A model generated the notes under the pieces. The model made no database searches, was not told the DNA's origin, and saw nothing but the letters and a program-made list of their open reading frames with translations. A DNA stretch of 64,000 nt from Acestrorhynchus altus (lineage: Eukaryota; Chordata; Actinopteri; Characiformes; Acestrorhynchidae): positions 1,268,656 through 1,332,655 of the forward strand of contig CM067521.1 of the NCBI GenBank assembly GCA_034509495.1, written 5' to 3'. Both the position numbers and the translations under genes were made by a program. Below are positions 11,395-22,229 of this stretch, piece by piece (the stretch's first letter is position 1; each line of letters starts with the position of its first letter).

Positions 11395-11800
11395 CTCTTA
11401 GAACCTGAGATCCGCACTTGCAGTTGCATGCTGTTTCCTAGGCTTCATAAGAAGAAACTTCATCATAGGAACCTGCAGACATGATACCCAACAAACAACA
11501 AGACCTACCCTGTATAACCGTGATCTCACTGATCAGTAATTCCAACCGAAGTAAATACCAACAGGAGCTTCCAGTGCATGTTTACTGCTCTGTTTCAGCT
11601 CAAAAACACTCGGGATGATCAATTTTCCCACATAGTCCTTATAAGCCAATAAAAAGCATGGACGCAAGTATATGTTGGATCAAAACATGGACAAATTCAT
11701 AACATTATTCATTAAGTCAAATGAAGAAATTTGATTAGCCTGGGATCTCCTGAACATAATATCGGGTGTGTGTGACTGTCTCTTAGAACTTCTTTTCTAA
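11395..11800 (-). repeat. REP-B copy, inverted and diverged
   Basis: GAACCTGAGATCCGCACTTG is the reverse complement of the REP-B tail seen near 34598. It is followed by a degenerate GGCTTCATA block, AGGAGCTTCCAGTGCATGTT and TACTGCTCTG, then a segment with CATGGACAAATTCATA that is shared with the - strand copies at 49238 and 56508. The GC-rich 52-bp unit is absent. Confidence 0.55.
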
Positions 11801-11869
11801 TGTGTCTGTGAATGAACGTACGTCAGACTATGAAAAGTTCTAGAGTTCTAAAGGTTAAAAGAAGCAGTG

Positions 11870-11910
11870 AAGGAGTAGGTGTCCCAATACTTTTGTCCAC
11901 ACCGTGTATG
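11870..11910 (+). repeat. MITE terminus (GTGTCCCAATACTTTTGTCC)
   Basis: GGTGTCCCAATACTTTTGTC is the well-known 3' terminal repeat of a Tc1-type MITE widespread in fish. The matching 5' end (CTATATGGACAAAAGTATTG type) was not found nearby, so this is a remnant. Confidence 0.55.
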
Positions 11911-12389
11911 CTTTGTCCGGTCTCATATTAACTTTCTCTTTTGCGCCTCTGGATGTGATGGGTAAACAGTGATAGGAAGTAATGATATGTGCAACCTTGG
12001 TGTTGTGATTGATATTCCCAGCACGGCCGTGCTGATAAAGTCCAATTTGAAAAGGGCCTCTGTAATGAAATAACAGCGAAGGCTTTTAGTTGGAAGGGCA
12101 CAGATGTACGTCAATCTGAGTAATCACTAAATCTCCCCACTCCTGTTCCAAGAGATAGCAAAAGGTCTAATGCTTTCTGCTCTGGGTTCTCTTGAGGTAT
12201 TTACTAGACTTCTCGTACTGAGAGATGTCACTGAATGTTACAAAAGGAGGTGTTTTAGGGTTATCCTCTGGAAACTCTGAGATACTGGAGGCCATGTCCT
12301 GTGTGTTGGTTTATTAGGACCAGATTGTTGATATTACAGGAGGTGGTTTTGTTTATGCCATTTCCCAGAAAAGTAAAGTAAGCTGGCTA
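11911..12389. other. Intronic sequence, nothing recognised
   Basis: No repeat, RNA or coding signal was identified. Confidence 0.5.
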
Positions 12390-12981
12390 TACACCAATTA
12401 ACCATAACATTATGACCACCTCCTGTTTCTGCTCTCACTGTCCATTTCATCAGCTCCACTGACCACACAGGAGCACTTAGATACTGACATGGTGGTGGTG
12501 TGTTAGTGTGTGTTGCGCTGGAACAGGTGGATCAGACACAGCAGAGTTGCTGGAGTGTTTACACCCCTCAGTGTCAGTGCTGCACTGAGAACAGTCCACC
12601 AATCAGAAATGTCCAGCCGACAAGGGCCAACACAAACTGTGCAGAAACAGATGAGCTTCTGTCTCTGACTTTACATCTACAAGGTGGAGACACTCGGTAG
12701 GAGTGTCTGATAGAGTGGACAGTGAGTGGACACAGGGTTTAAACACTCCAGCAGCACTGCTCCCTCTGATCCACTCATACCAGCAACACACACTAACACA
12801 CCACCAGCATGTCAGTGTGACTGCAGTGCTGAGAATGACCCACCACCCACATAATATCTGCTCTGTGGTGGTCCTGTGGGGTCCTGATCACTGAAGATCA
12901 GGGTGGAAGGAGAAACCTCCTGTATGATCAGAGATGCTGATAAAATGGACAATATAAACAAGGTGGTCATAATGTTATGAT
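12390..12981 (+). mobile_element. FB-A MITE copy 5, nearly full length with both termini
   Basis: This is the best complete copy. Left terminus CCATAACATTATGACCACC is near 12401 and right terminus GGTGGTCATAATGTTATG is near 12962-12979; the two are inverted repeats. Between them lie a shortened left arm, both CTCCAGCAGCAC-type motifs, the central block (GAAACAGATGAGCTTCTGTC) and a right arm (GGTCCTGATCACTGAAGATC). Length is about 590 bp, with no ORF of its own. Confidence 0.9.
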
Positions 12982-13507
12982 AGGTTTATCTTCACTTTGT
13001 GACGGTCACTTGAGTTGGACTGTGGAGTGTTTCAGCACTCTGGACAGATCATCAAATCATTTTGTTCAATGGGGTCATAACCCTGGACTGTGAAACTGCT
13101 GTCATTTGTGGTTTACTTTTGCACTAATACACCTCGAGCAGTGCTGTGGTGAAGTTCTACAAGACATTTCATTGGTCTAATCAACCTTATTGCTGTTCCT
13201 TTTCACCACATTTCAGTATTAAACAATGAACTGTGACTAACAACAGCGTAAACAGATAGTAGATATAGTAAATACTATAAAACTACTCAAACACCATCCA
13301 CCATAATGTTCATAACTGTTCACATTTGAATCAGTTCCTGTAGCAGTACCTGGAATTCAGTTCTCCAGCCTTATACATTTTAGCATTTTGTGAATTATTT
13401 AGAATGTTTTATACACCACATAAAATACAACCCTCCCAAAACCATTTCTAGAACCTGCAGTCTGTCGTCAGGGTGAACTAATCAAGTGTGACACTCGGTG
13501 TAAAAAA
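12982..13507. other. Intronic sequence, nothing recognised
   Basis: AT-rich unique sequence without identified features. Confidence 0.5.
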
Positions 13508-13880
13508 AACAGGACTTTTATTCTGAAATTTGAACACTGTGTGAGCAAAGAAATAGAGCCAACACCCCCTTCCTTCTTGTTTTCCTCTATTACCCATTAT
13601 CTGCATTAGTGACCTCATCAGCCCCGCCCCCTCTCTCTGATCAGTCAGAGTCTGTATGCAGGTTGATCATCAGCCCCGCCCCCTCTCTCTGATCAGTCAG
13701 AGTCTGTATGCAGGTTGTTTTCCAAGCTGGATTACTCACTGATAGTTGGTCACATATTGACAGAGGTAAGTCTTATAGTTTGTTCTGATACGTGTAACAT
13801 GTCTGTAGGTTACTCTGATCCTGAAATGCCTAGAAAGCCTAGACAATAGCATGTAGCTTGTGATCTAAGAATTCCAAAAC
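13508..13880 (+). repeat. REP-B copy with two 52-bp units
   Basis: It begins GGACTTTTATTCTGAAATTT. Full GC-rich units start at 13621 and 13673, and the 3' part includes TAGGTTACTCTGATCCTGA. This copy has two units where copy 1 has about two and a half and the copy at 61792 has three. Confidence 0.85.
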
Positions 13881-14947
13881 TATAAAAAATAATCTCTGGT
13901 GATATTAGACTCACAGGATGCCCCTCAACCAATCGCAATGCAAGGTCAGAACTAACCACTGGCCTCACAGACTCCTACGTCCAGTTTAACATCTTTAAAA
14001 CGTTGTTGGAAAGTCCTCTCAACTTCAACAATGGCATCTTTGTTTTCAGCGTCAAACGGCGGCTAATCCAAAAATGAATATGACAGATGAATATGATTTA
14101 AGTACGGTTTTCATTCGTCAACGTGATGGCATCTCATTGTAGTCTCATACCTCATGCGGGTTGTCGGGAGGATTGTCTCAGGCACACGGATTTGACTTCA
14201 GTGCGCTTTCCTTGAACGCGCTGTTTATCGGGAATCAGCTGCATGACCACACTAAGCCTGATATGCATCCCGGAGAGAGCAGACAATTGCCAAGGAGACT
14301 CCACAAAGTCTGAGAGGCAGAGAGGGAGGATGGAATAATAATTAAAACGCTAGGTGAGGCTTCTCCCACCCACAGAGGGGAAAAGCAGCATCATTACATA
14401 GTGGAGAAACGGAGAGGGAGCATTTGCAAACCACACCAAAGCTCCTGCTGCCTTTAAGAAGCTGTTCAGTGATGCCGATCATTAACACATTCTTCCATAT
14501 CTAAACAGCATCTCTTTCATTACTGCTGCTGTAATCCTTCTTGAAGCAGGGATTCGCAGTGTTTTCGTTATTGCTTGTTGATAATCTGTATGCGGTGTAC
14601 ACTCCTGCGACCTCCTCGCCACCTTTCCACGGTTTTCTTTGACTGGATGCGTGAACATCTACAAATAAAGCAGAAAGTGCTGTAAATAGCTGAGTAGAAG
14701 ATGAAATGACCTCTAAAAGGTATCTCGTTTTTGTGTAAATTCCAGACCAGTATCACATGCAAATTAGGTGATGGGTTACCTTAATGGGTTACCATACCCC
14801 AGTGCCCCCTGTCCTGATACCCCAAACTGCCTCTATTTCCCATTACAGCCACCATCATCCACCCCCACTGAAGTAGGTACACCTTGTTACGTTTGCTGTG
14901 TCTTCCACATAGATAGAGAGAGACTTTCTAGATCCTGAAGGACATTT
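13881..14947. other. Intronic sequence, possible regulatory DNA
   Basis: No repeat was recognised. Bases 14080-14560 are non-repetitive and lie well inside the intron, so they are a plausible place for conserved non-coding sequence. No ORF is supported. Confidence 0.35.
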
Positions 14948-15180
14948 AGAATAGTCCACCAACCAGAAATGTCCAGCCGACAGCGTCCTGTGGGCAGCGT
15001 CCTGTGAGCACTGATGAAGGACTAGAGGACGACCAACACAAACTGTGCAGAAACAGATGAGCTTCTGTCTCTGACTTTACATCTACAAGGTGGAGACACT
15101 CGGTAGAAGTGTCTAATAGAGTGGACAGTGAGTGGACTCTTATATGGGGGGGCTCATAATGTTATGGTTAATCAGTGTAT
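14948..15180 (+). mobile_element. FB-A MITE copy 6 (central block plus terminus)
   Basis: It starts with GTCCACCAACCAGAAATGTC and has the tandem CAGCGTCCTGTG(G/A)GCA motif and the full central block. It then jumps to CTCATAATGTTATGGTTAAT at the right end. Both long arms are deleted. Confidence 0.85.
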
Positions 15181-16132
15181 ATTTGCACTGGTGTGGAATT
15201 ATCGTGATACAGTTAACACATGATATATCGTTCAGCTTGTCTCACCTGTTGGACTCAGCTACTCGTCTCAGTCAGAATGAGACGGAGAGCTCACAGGCAC
15301 CTGAAACCTGACTCCAGAGCTTTACGTGTGTACACTACACACAAGGCTGACTGCTGTAGAAGTCAGCGATCATCATTCAGGCAGTGTTTGTTTATATCAT
15401 ACCCGTCCCTGATTCCACCCTGCTGCTTATACAAGGGAAAGAGACTCCTACGGACAACCTCTCATAACTCGGCTCGGTGAAACAATTTGTGTCAGATGTT
15501 TTGTACACAAATGAAAAAGCTTCCTAAAAGTCGACGGGGGGAACCTGTCGACACGCGGGCTGTTTTCCAGCCCCGCTCTGCAGGCACGCAGGCATGAGGC
15601 GGATCAGGCTCTGGCACAGCGAGTTTAACAATCCTGGCATTCTTGAATTGGAATGTTTTAAAAAACCTTTGTCTCAACCTGTTTAACTATTCTTGAAATA
15701 TGTTCCAAAACCACGACTGTAGGCACAAACGCCACTGGGCAGAAAGGAGCGATTTCCAACAACCGTTTTCTGTACTGTCAAGACTCCTGTTCAAGAATCT
15801 GGTGTCTGATTAAAGCTTATTGCTGACTTTGTTTTATAACTTACAGAAATACAAGAACACAACCTGTTCCCTATAGATTTCCTCCTCAGCTTTGGAAATG
15901 ATGTTTGTATTGAATCATTCCAGGCATCAAGCTGTCACCAGATAGACTAACTGGATCAACCAATGAATCATCAAAGCACTTACTCTCGTAATTATCTCAG
16001 ACTCAAATTATAGACCTCAGAATGGAAGCCAGGGACAGTAAAATCCCTCAGGTGTAGGGATGGGACAGTAAGAAAAGGTTTCTTTTGGGACATTTGTAAA
16101 CAAATATCAAGCGATTTTAAGTGTCACTGTGG
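15181..16132. other. Intronic sequence, nothing recognised
   Basis: Unique sequence of mixed composition. No coding or RNA signal found. Confidence 0.5.
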
Positions 16133-16220
16133 TTGTTCCTGCTCTCGCTCTCCATTTTGTCAGCTTTCACCCTGATCTTCAATGGTCAGGACCACCCCAG
16201 GACCACCACAGAGCATATAG
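16133..16220 (+). mobile_element. FB-A MITE fragment 7
   Basis: A short remnant of the left arm (CACCCTGATCTTCAATGGTC, then AGGACCACCACAGAGCA), about 195 bases upstream of the terminal exon. Confidence 0.7.
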
Positions 16221-16269
16221 TGAATATAGAAATGGCTGTTTGCAGCTTATTCTTCATAGATAGACAATA

Positions 16270-16300
16270 TAGTCCAGGGGTCCCCAACCGTGCTCCTAAT
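16270..16300 (+). repeat. hAT-like terminus remnant
   Basis: CCAGGGGTCCCCAACCGTGC resembles the terminal sequence of hAT-family elements in fish. Only one end can be seen. Confidence 0.35.
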
Positions 16301-16413
16301 CCTAATAAAACAGCGAATGAACATTATTATTAACGAAAGCTAGCTTTGTATCACAGCATGCCGTTATCCATCCCTCTAGTGATGAATGAATCTTTTGATG
16401 GTTTTTCTTTCAG

Positions 16414-16893
16414 ATCCTTGAGAAGAACATGCGTTTGGAGTGCAAGTGTCATGGCGTCTCCGGCTCCTGCACCACCAAGACTTGTTGGACAACTCTGCCA
16501 AAGTTCCGGCAGCTCGGCTACATCCTCAAGGACAAATACTACCAGGCGGTCCACGTAGAACCTGTGCGAGCAAGCCGGAACAAACGGCCCACCTTCCTGA
16601 AGATCAAAAAGCCCTATTCCTACCGCAAGCCCATGGACACCGACTTGGTTTACATTGAGAAATCACCCAACTATTGTGAAGCGGACCCCATAACTGGTAG
16701 CATGGGTACACAGGGCAGGATCTGCAACAAGACAGCCCACCAAGCAAACAGCTGTGATTTGATGTGCTGTGGCCGGGGCTACAACACGCACCAGTACTCA
16801 CGGGTGTGGCAGTGCAACTGCAAGTTCCTGTGGTGCTGCTACGTCAAATGCAACACCTGCAGCGAGAGGACAGAGGTGTACACGTGCAAATGA
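16414..16893 (+). CDS. wnt7a: wnt7a, terminal exon
   Basis: This exon encodes the last 159 residues and TGA (16891-16893). It begins ILEKNMRLECKCHGVSGSC. The Ser of CHGVSGSC (codon 16465-16467) is the residue palmitoleoylated by Porcupine in Wnts, needed for secretion and Frizzled binding. It continues with VEPVRASRNKRPTFLKIKKP, then MDTDLVYIEKSPNYCE, a sequon NKT (Asn at 16726), MCCGRGYNTHQYSRVWQCNC and the C-terminal CNTCSERTEVYTCK. ASRNKRPTFLKIKKP is typical of WNT7A. One oddity: the usual CNCKFHWCC is CNCKFLWCC here, with Leu encoded by CTG at 16828-16830. No frameshift is seen. Start at 16414 is set by the acceptor and by phase, not by the internal ATG at 16429. Confidence 0.98.
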   Translation: MLEKNMRLECKCHGVSGSCTTKTCWTTLPKFRQLGYILKDKYYQAVHVEPVRASRNKRPTFLKIKKPYSYRKPMDTDLVYIEKSPNYCEADPITGSMGTQGRICNKTAHQANSCDLMCCGRGYNTHQYSRVWQCNCKFLWCCYVKCNTCSERTEVYTCK

Positions 16894-17463
16894 GAAGGCA
16901 TTCGTTGCTCGTGCATACGTATTGTGCCAGTGTTGGGGTCTAGAGGGTCTGAGAAGGTCAGAGGCAGTACAGCAGGGTATTTCCCATTGCACGCTGGGCG
17001 ATGGAGATCCAAGGCTTTTAGCAAGGGGAACCGTTTGCACAAGGTAAATTCTTGGGTCTCCATGGTTGGCCAGGATCTCTTAATATTGCCTGGAGGACAT
17101 CCAGAGGAAGGGAGATTGATGCCAATCTTTGGTCTTGGTACCAGTGGACAACCTGCACATTCTGAGCGACGGAGCATGAAAGACAGAGAAAGGCTGTTCT
17201 GTGGACAATGAGAAAGTTGGTGGGTGGTGACCTTGGCCTGTTCTGCTCTACAGCTTGTCTGGAGGGCTTTCTCTATGAGCTGCTTAGTGAACGGACAAGC
17301 ATGTCAAACGTAATTCTGAACTTGATGCTTTGGACGTGTTTTTTTTTTTTTTTTTTTTTCCTTCTGATGGACGTATGCGACGAAAGCATACTGTATGTGG
17401 ACGATAACGGTGATATTTAACTTTTTATCTAGAGAAAGAAAGGCTAATATTAATTTATTTAAT

Positions 17464-17469
17464 AATAAA
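17464..17469 (+). promoter_or_regulatory. Candidate proximal polyadenylation signal AATAAA
   Basis: The hexamer lies about 570 bases after the stop codon in an AT-rich stretch, followed by TTTCTCTTTCCTCGTGTGCG, which is U- and GU-rich in RNA. Confidence 0.5.
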
Positions 17470-18885
17470 ACTACTGATTTCTCTTTCCTCGTGTGCGTTA
17501 TGGTCCATTTTTGCCATGAAATATTTTGTAATTGTGTTAGAAGCAAAATTGTAACCAACTCTCACATTTGATCCCACGAACCTGTGCTTTTTAATTCGTG
17601 TACTGAGTGTAGTTTTTACAGTACAAACAAACTTATTGTGTCGTTGGTGCAACTGTCTGTACTAATCGTTCTAAGTGATTGACAAAATCCTCTTACTGTG
17701 TTTCCGTCTTCCACCTCAGCTCTCAGCACGGTGCACATATACAGAATATATATATATATGAAAATGATACACTGGATATCTGCATCCCTCTTGGAGTCCC
17801 TCTCCAAATGAAAGAACTTGAATTAACACGAACAATCTACTGTATGTTAGTTGGTGCGCAATCAAATGCATTGCTGTTCATAACAGTAGCTCAATAAGGT
17901 TTGGACCAACATTGTTCACTGATTACGACGGTACAAATAATACTGACCCAAGTCCGTTTGATAAACAACCTGCAAGTAACCTTAATTGATGTATAACCTC
18001 CTGCTCGCACGCTTGCAGACGCCTCGTGTCTGCCTGTGTCTATCCAGCTGGCCGAAAAGCCAAAGCAACGATTAATTCACTTTGGAACGGGATCAGGAGA
18101 TGCCTCCACATGCTACTGATACTGAACGCTGAGGTTACTGATACTGTTATCGCTATATAAATAGTATACCTTTCTCTTTGCTGCTAGTCGTCTGGTCATT
18201 TCTAGGCTACAACTTGGAAACCCCTGTGATGCCTGTCGTTGGAACCAGTGCTTTTGAACATCGTGGGTGAATATGGTGACCTGGACGAGTTGTCCCTGCG
18301 CTGACACAGTTTAACAGAATATATTTTGCGAGAGATTATTTTTATATGAGTGTTTTCTTTTTATTTATTTGTGCTGTAAAAAGTCCTGCTCCCCAATCTC
18401 TTTCAACTATCCATACATAGGCAGAAATGCGTAACCTAAGCTTCAAAACTGCGTGGGGTTGATGATGTTATAATGGTACCTGCTTGATCATTTTCAAGCT
18501 GGTCCAAATCAAGCTGATTTGTTTGTTGTTACTGGCTCTGGAGGCTCTACCTATAAAGTTAGTCTTAATTAGTTAGAATGGGAACATTCGACCACAGTTC
18601 TCCCGTGTTAGACTAGCCGTTTAGTTGTTTTGACAGTGGTCCTGCACGTAGGACCAATAAGGGAAATTATAATGGGACACACATTGGTACTAAGAAGTCA
18701 AATGTGAGAGTTTAGTGGTTTTTAACCAAAGAACAGCTGAATTTGGAGGTGGCTCTTCACCGAAATCCTTGACTTTGGTCCTATTTATGACAGCGAACAA
18801 TGAGTTCAAGTGATGTTTTGCCAAATCGGTCGTTCTGCATGCTTGTATTGTCATAACTGAGTTGTGCGTTGTTTTGAACAGTGTT

Positions 18886-18891
18886 AATAAA
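18886..18891 (+). promoter_or_regulatory. Candidate distal polyadenylation signal AATAAA
   Basis: The hexamer is followed within 30 bases by CCTGTAC and a T-run (18920-18931), a normal downstream element. The first interspersed repeat begins about 100 bases later, which suits this being the real 3' end. Confidence 0.5.
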
Positions 18892-18994
18892 AGTCACCTC
18901 AGCAGTTTGCAGAGCCTGTACTTTTTTTTTTTTGCAATGAAAATCAGCCCATGACTCAAATTCCAGTGTCATAAACCTTTATCCACCGTCAGCC

Positions 18995-19312
18995 ATACAA
19001 CAGGACCACCACAGAGCAGGTATTATGTGGGTGGAGGGTCATTTTTCAGCACTGCAGTGCTGCTGGAGTGTTTAAACACCGTCACCTATCTGCTGTGCCT
19101 TGTAGATGTAAAGTCAGTAGGTGTTGCTCATCCTTTAATCCTTCATCACTGCCCACAGTGCTGAGAATGACCCACCAGCCACATAATGTCTGCTCTGTGG
19201 TGGTCCTGTGGGGTCCTGATCATTGAAGATCAGGGTGTAAGGAGGAGAATAAAGTCTGCAGAGAAACAGATGAAGAGCTCCTGTGTGGTCATAATGTTAT
19301 GGCTGATCAGTT
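18995..19312 (-). mobile_element. FB-A MITE copy 8 (internally deleted)
   Basis: It has both arms (CAGGACCACCACAGAGCAGG near 19000 and GGTCCTGATCATTGAAGATC near 19211), a shortened central block, and the terminus GGTCATAATGTTATGGCTGA. Confidence 0.85.
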
Positions 19313-20618
19313 CAGTTCCATTCTCCTACACGGTAACCAAAAGTGGTGTGAAAGAGTCATCACTGGCATGACAATCCCTCAGATTAGTGAGGTGGTAACA
19401 AGTCATCACCCACAAAACATTTGTTGGCACTAAGTTATGGTTGGCTACAGACTCCTGACAGTTTTTACTGTGTGGATGATTGCGGGGCAGGGAAGGACCT
19501 GAGGAAAGTGCTGCCGTGTTAATGGTAGGGCTGGTGGAGAGGTTTTAATTGATGAACAGCAGTATGGAGGGTGTCCTGGCTCTGGGCGGGGAGGGTTTGT
19601 GAGGTGGAAGGGGGGGTTAGAGGGGTGATGGATTACTCTGACATCTGCTTCATTCACTCCTCAGAGCCGTCGCCACAACAACGCAGCCGTGCCCCCCAAA
19701 AATGCTGCCCAGTCGCCCTGAGAAGCACTGCTGCCTGTTACCGAAATGTTAACTATGCAAAATCAAGCGAACTTCTGGATGCTATTTATTTTGTGCACCA
19801 ATCCACCCCCGAACCCCCTTCCCCTCCTCGACCAAAGGCAAGAGGGAGGATGAAAAAAGGGGGCTTTTCAATTGTGAAGGATGATGTCAAGAGGAATTTC
19901 AAACCATGGGTTAGAAAAGATCTTAGCCTTACCCTTGAATAATTGGCACAAAAACGCTGCTTTGCAAATCGGCCTCAGTAGGCAACCTCGTGAAAAGGCA
20001 GCTGGCCAAACAACCTCAGCATCAGCTCCGGGATACCATGAGCTGAATCACAATATCTTGTTTTTTGAGAAACCTACTGGGAGGGCTGGCTGGCTGGCTT
20101 TGGCGCTCGGGCCGTTTTCTTGTTTGTCACATTTTGAATGCCGAGTCTTTTGGAAGGCTTAACACTTGTGGCGAGAGGTGTTAGGAAAACAATTATGTGG
20201 AGACAGATTTTACATCCAGACTCATTCTTCTTGTACGGCGGCTACGGTTCCTTCACAATTGAAGGCATTTAGTTAAGAGGCTCCCCGCGGAAAGACAGGA
20301 CTTGTGGTTGTTAGGAAAGATCTTCATCCACTCACTGTTTTCAGTCTTGAAACATATAAGGAGGATTCCGACCACAGCTCTTGAGAATGTCTCTGACATT
20401 CTTTTGTACCGTTTGAGACGAATCAGGACACTCATTTATTTATTATCAAAGAATAGCTGCACCCAGAAAGAGTGGCCCCATTGCAATGCGTCTTCAGTGA
20501 TGGGCGCCCTATCGCTGTGGCACAAGTCACAGAATTTAAGGATGGCTACAGGAGGATGGTGTTACCACGCGTCACAGCTTGCTCCATATGAAGCTGCATA
20601 GAAACTCTGAAATGGGCC
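19313..20618. other. Downstream flank, nothing recognised
   Basis: The 123-codon ORF at 19571-19942 has no family signal. The sequence is non-repetitive, with regulatory potential only by inference. Confidence 0.4.
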
Positions 20619-20905
20619 TTGAAGTGTCCACTCCCTGTCCACTCTGTTAGACACTCCTACCGAGTGTCTCCACCTTGTAGATGTAAAGTCAGAGACAGAA
20701 GCTCATCTGTTTCTGCACAGTTTGTGTTGGTCGTCCTCTAGTCCTTCATCAGTGCTCACAGGACGCTGCTCACAGGACGCTGACGGCTGGACATTCCTGG
20801 ACTGTTCTCAGTGCAGCAGTGACTCATACCAGTGCGACACAAATCGACACAGCACCATGTAGGTGGGTGGTCCTGTGGGGTCCTAACCACTGGAGATTGG
20901 ATCAG
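20619..20905 (-). mobile_element. FB-A MITE copy 9 (truncated)
   Basis: It has the - strand central block (CTCCACCTTGTAGATGTAAA), the duplicated CACAGGACGCTG motif and a degenerate right arm ending GGTCCTGTGGGGTCCTAACC. Confidence 0.8.
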
Positions 20906-21240
20906 GTCAAAACACCCAAATATCGAAAGACCTTTTTCCTACATCACATCATCATGTGGTGTTTCAAACGCTGTACTGCCAGGGTTTGGGGTTGGCCTGA
21001 TTTACAGACCTACAGCTGCACCGAGGAGTTCTCCTACAGTGGCAGAAGCTCTGGCTTCTGATCGACTCCTTCACTCTCTGTTTGGGTTTCTGTCTTTGAT
21101 ACTGCTTGTGCCAGCAACTATAAATGCCAAAATATGATCATTGAAATGACAGTTATGATTCTCCCAGTGTTTTCTCATAAATATTGATTATTTCATTGCC
21201 AAGTCTCAAAGCTTGTCTGCTTTGGGATGGCCATGGACAC

Positions 21241-21276
<36 letters not shown>

Positions 21277-21668
21277 TGACGTTAGGCTTTACAGCCTGTT
21301 CTGGGCGCACCTGTGCACACCTGGAATCTGACAGGATCCGCTGATTTATGGCTGCCAGCCTGTCTCTGTCTGTTGGAGGTGTGCCTGGATGAAGCCGCTC
21401 CTCTCTACTGTGCTCTGCAGCCTCATTCCCCTTACCGAAACACATCCTTATCAACTTCAGATTGGGCATTGTGCCAGCGGATCTGCTCAGAAATGGCCTG
21501 TCTGCGGAGAAGATCTTCAAGGCATGGTGTCAAGAGCAAGGACACCATTCCTCACTCCTCCCTTCCCTGTTCTGCGTCCATTTCTGGGTTCAAAACCACC
21601 AGTCGTGACAAATGTCATCATTAACGGGAAAATTAGGAAAAGATGTCTGGAAACGATGTTTTTCTTTG
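20906..21668. other. Flank with (TC)n microsatellite
   Basis: A TC dinucleotide run is at about 21243-21272. The rest is unrecognised and the ORFs (up to 104 codons) show no family features. Confidence 0.5.
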
Positions 21669-21978
21669 TTGACCAGCATCACCCAGCTGGTTGACCAGCA
21701 TGACCAGCAAGACCACACTGGGTGAGAAGTGTGAACAACATGACCAGCATCACCCAACAGGTTGATTAGCATGACTACACTGGTTGACCAGCATCACCCA
21801 TTTGGTTGAACTGCATGACCAGCAAGAAGACACTGGCTGAGCAGTATGGCCAGTATAACCACACTGGTCTAGCAACATGACCAGCATCACTGAGCTGCAT
21901 ATCCTACTTGATCAGTATGACCACACTGGTCTACCAGCATGACTACACTGGTCCCCAGTATAACCAGCATCTGCAGGG
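21669..21978 (+). repeat. Diverged minisatellite, GACCAGCATGACCAGCA type
   Basis: Short phrases such as GACCAGCATGACCAGCA, GACCAGCATCACCCA and CACACTGGT recur irregularly over about 310 bp. Units are old and degenerate. Confidence 0.75.
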
Positions 21979-22229
21979 GTCATCCATCACACACCTGGAG
22001 TGCTACCTTCCTCCAACCCAATCAAATACTCTATTGAGCCGATCGAGAACTTCCGAAGGGTGGAATTAGTTCCTTCAGTTGGTGTGGAGTAAAGTTCAAC
22101 CTAAATTCTGCAGGAAGGGAGCTCTACAGGAGCAGGGTTGGTAACTGATGTCATAAATCAACAATGAGATGATCAACACAAAACAAAGGATAAAGACTGA
22201 AACCGTGAGAGGAACCAGGCTCACAAAGG

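Larger units (their letters stand above)
10729..16413 (+). other. wnt7a: wnt7a last intron (about 5.7 kb, phase 0)
   Basis: The donor is GTACGC and the acceptor is a polypyrimidine tract (GTTTTTCTTTCAG) ending at 16413. The intron carries the TTAGGG-like minisatellite at 10913, REP-B copies at 11395 (-) and 13508 (+), FB-A MITEs at 12390, 14948 and 16133, and a MITE terminus at 11880. Confidence 0.93.
16894..18994 (+). other. wnt7a: Probable wnt7a 3' UTR and downstream flank
   Basis: About 2 kb after the stop carries no interspersed repeat, unlike the flanks. It has a poly-T run (17339-17359), a short AT microsatellite (about 17748-17760), and two AATAAA hexamers. This fits a long untranslated region, but the end is inferred. 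The small ORFs here are not supported. Confidence 0.6.

Noticed and set aside
16414..16893. Assignment to Wnt7b
   Set aside because: Residues such as DAREIKQNARTL, VEPVRASRNKRPTFLKIKKP and CDLMCCGRG agree with WNT7A, while WNT7B has REIKKNARRL and VEVVRASRLRQPTF in memory.
19571..19942. 123-codon ORF downstream of wnt7a
   Set aside because: No domain, low-complexity Pro/Ser/Arg segments and no upstream promoter or splice evidence. It is probably a chance ORF in non-coding flank.
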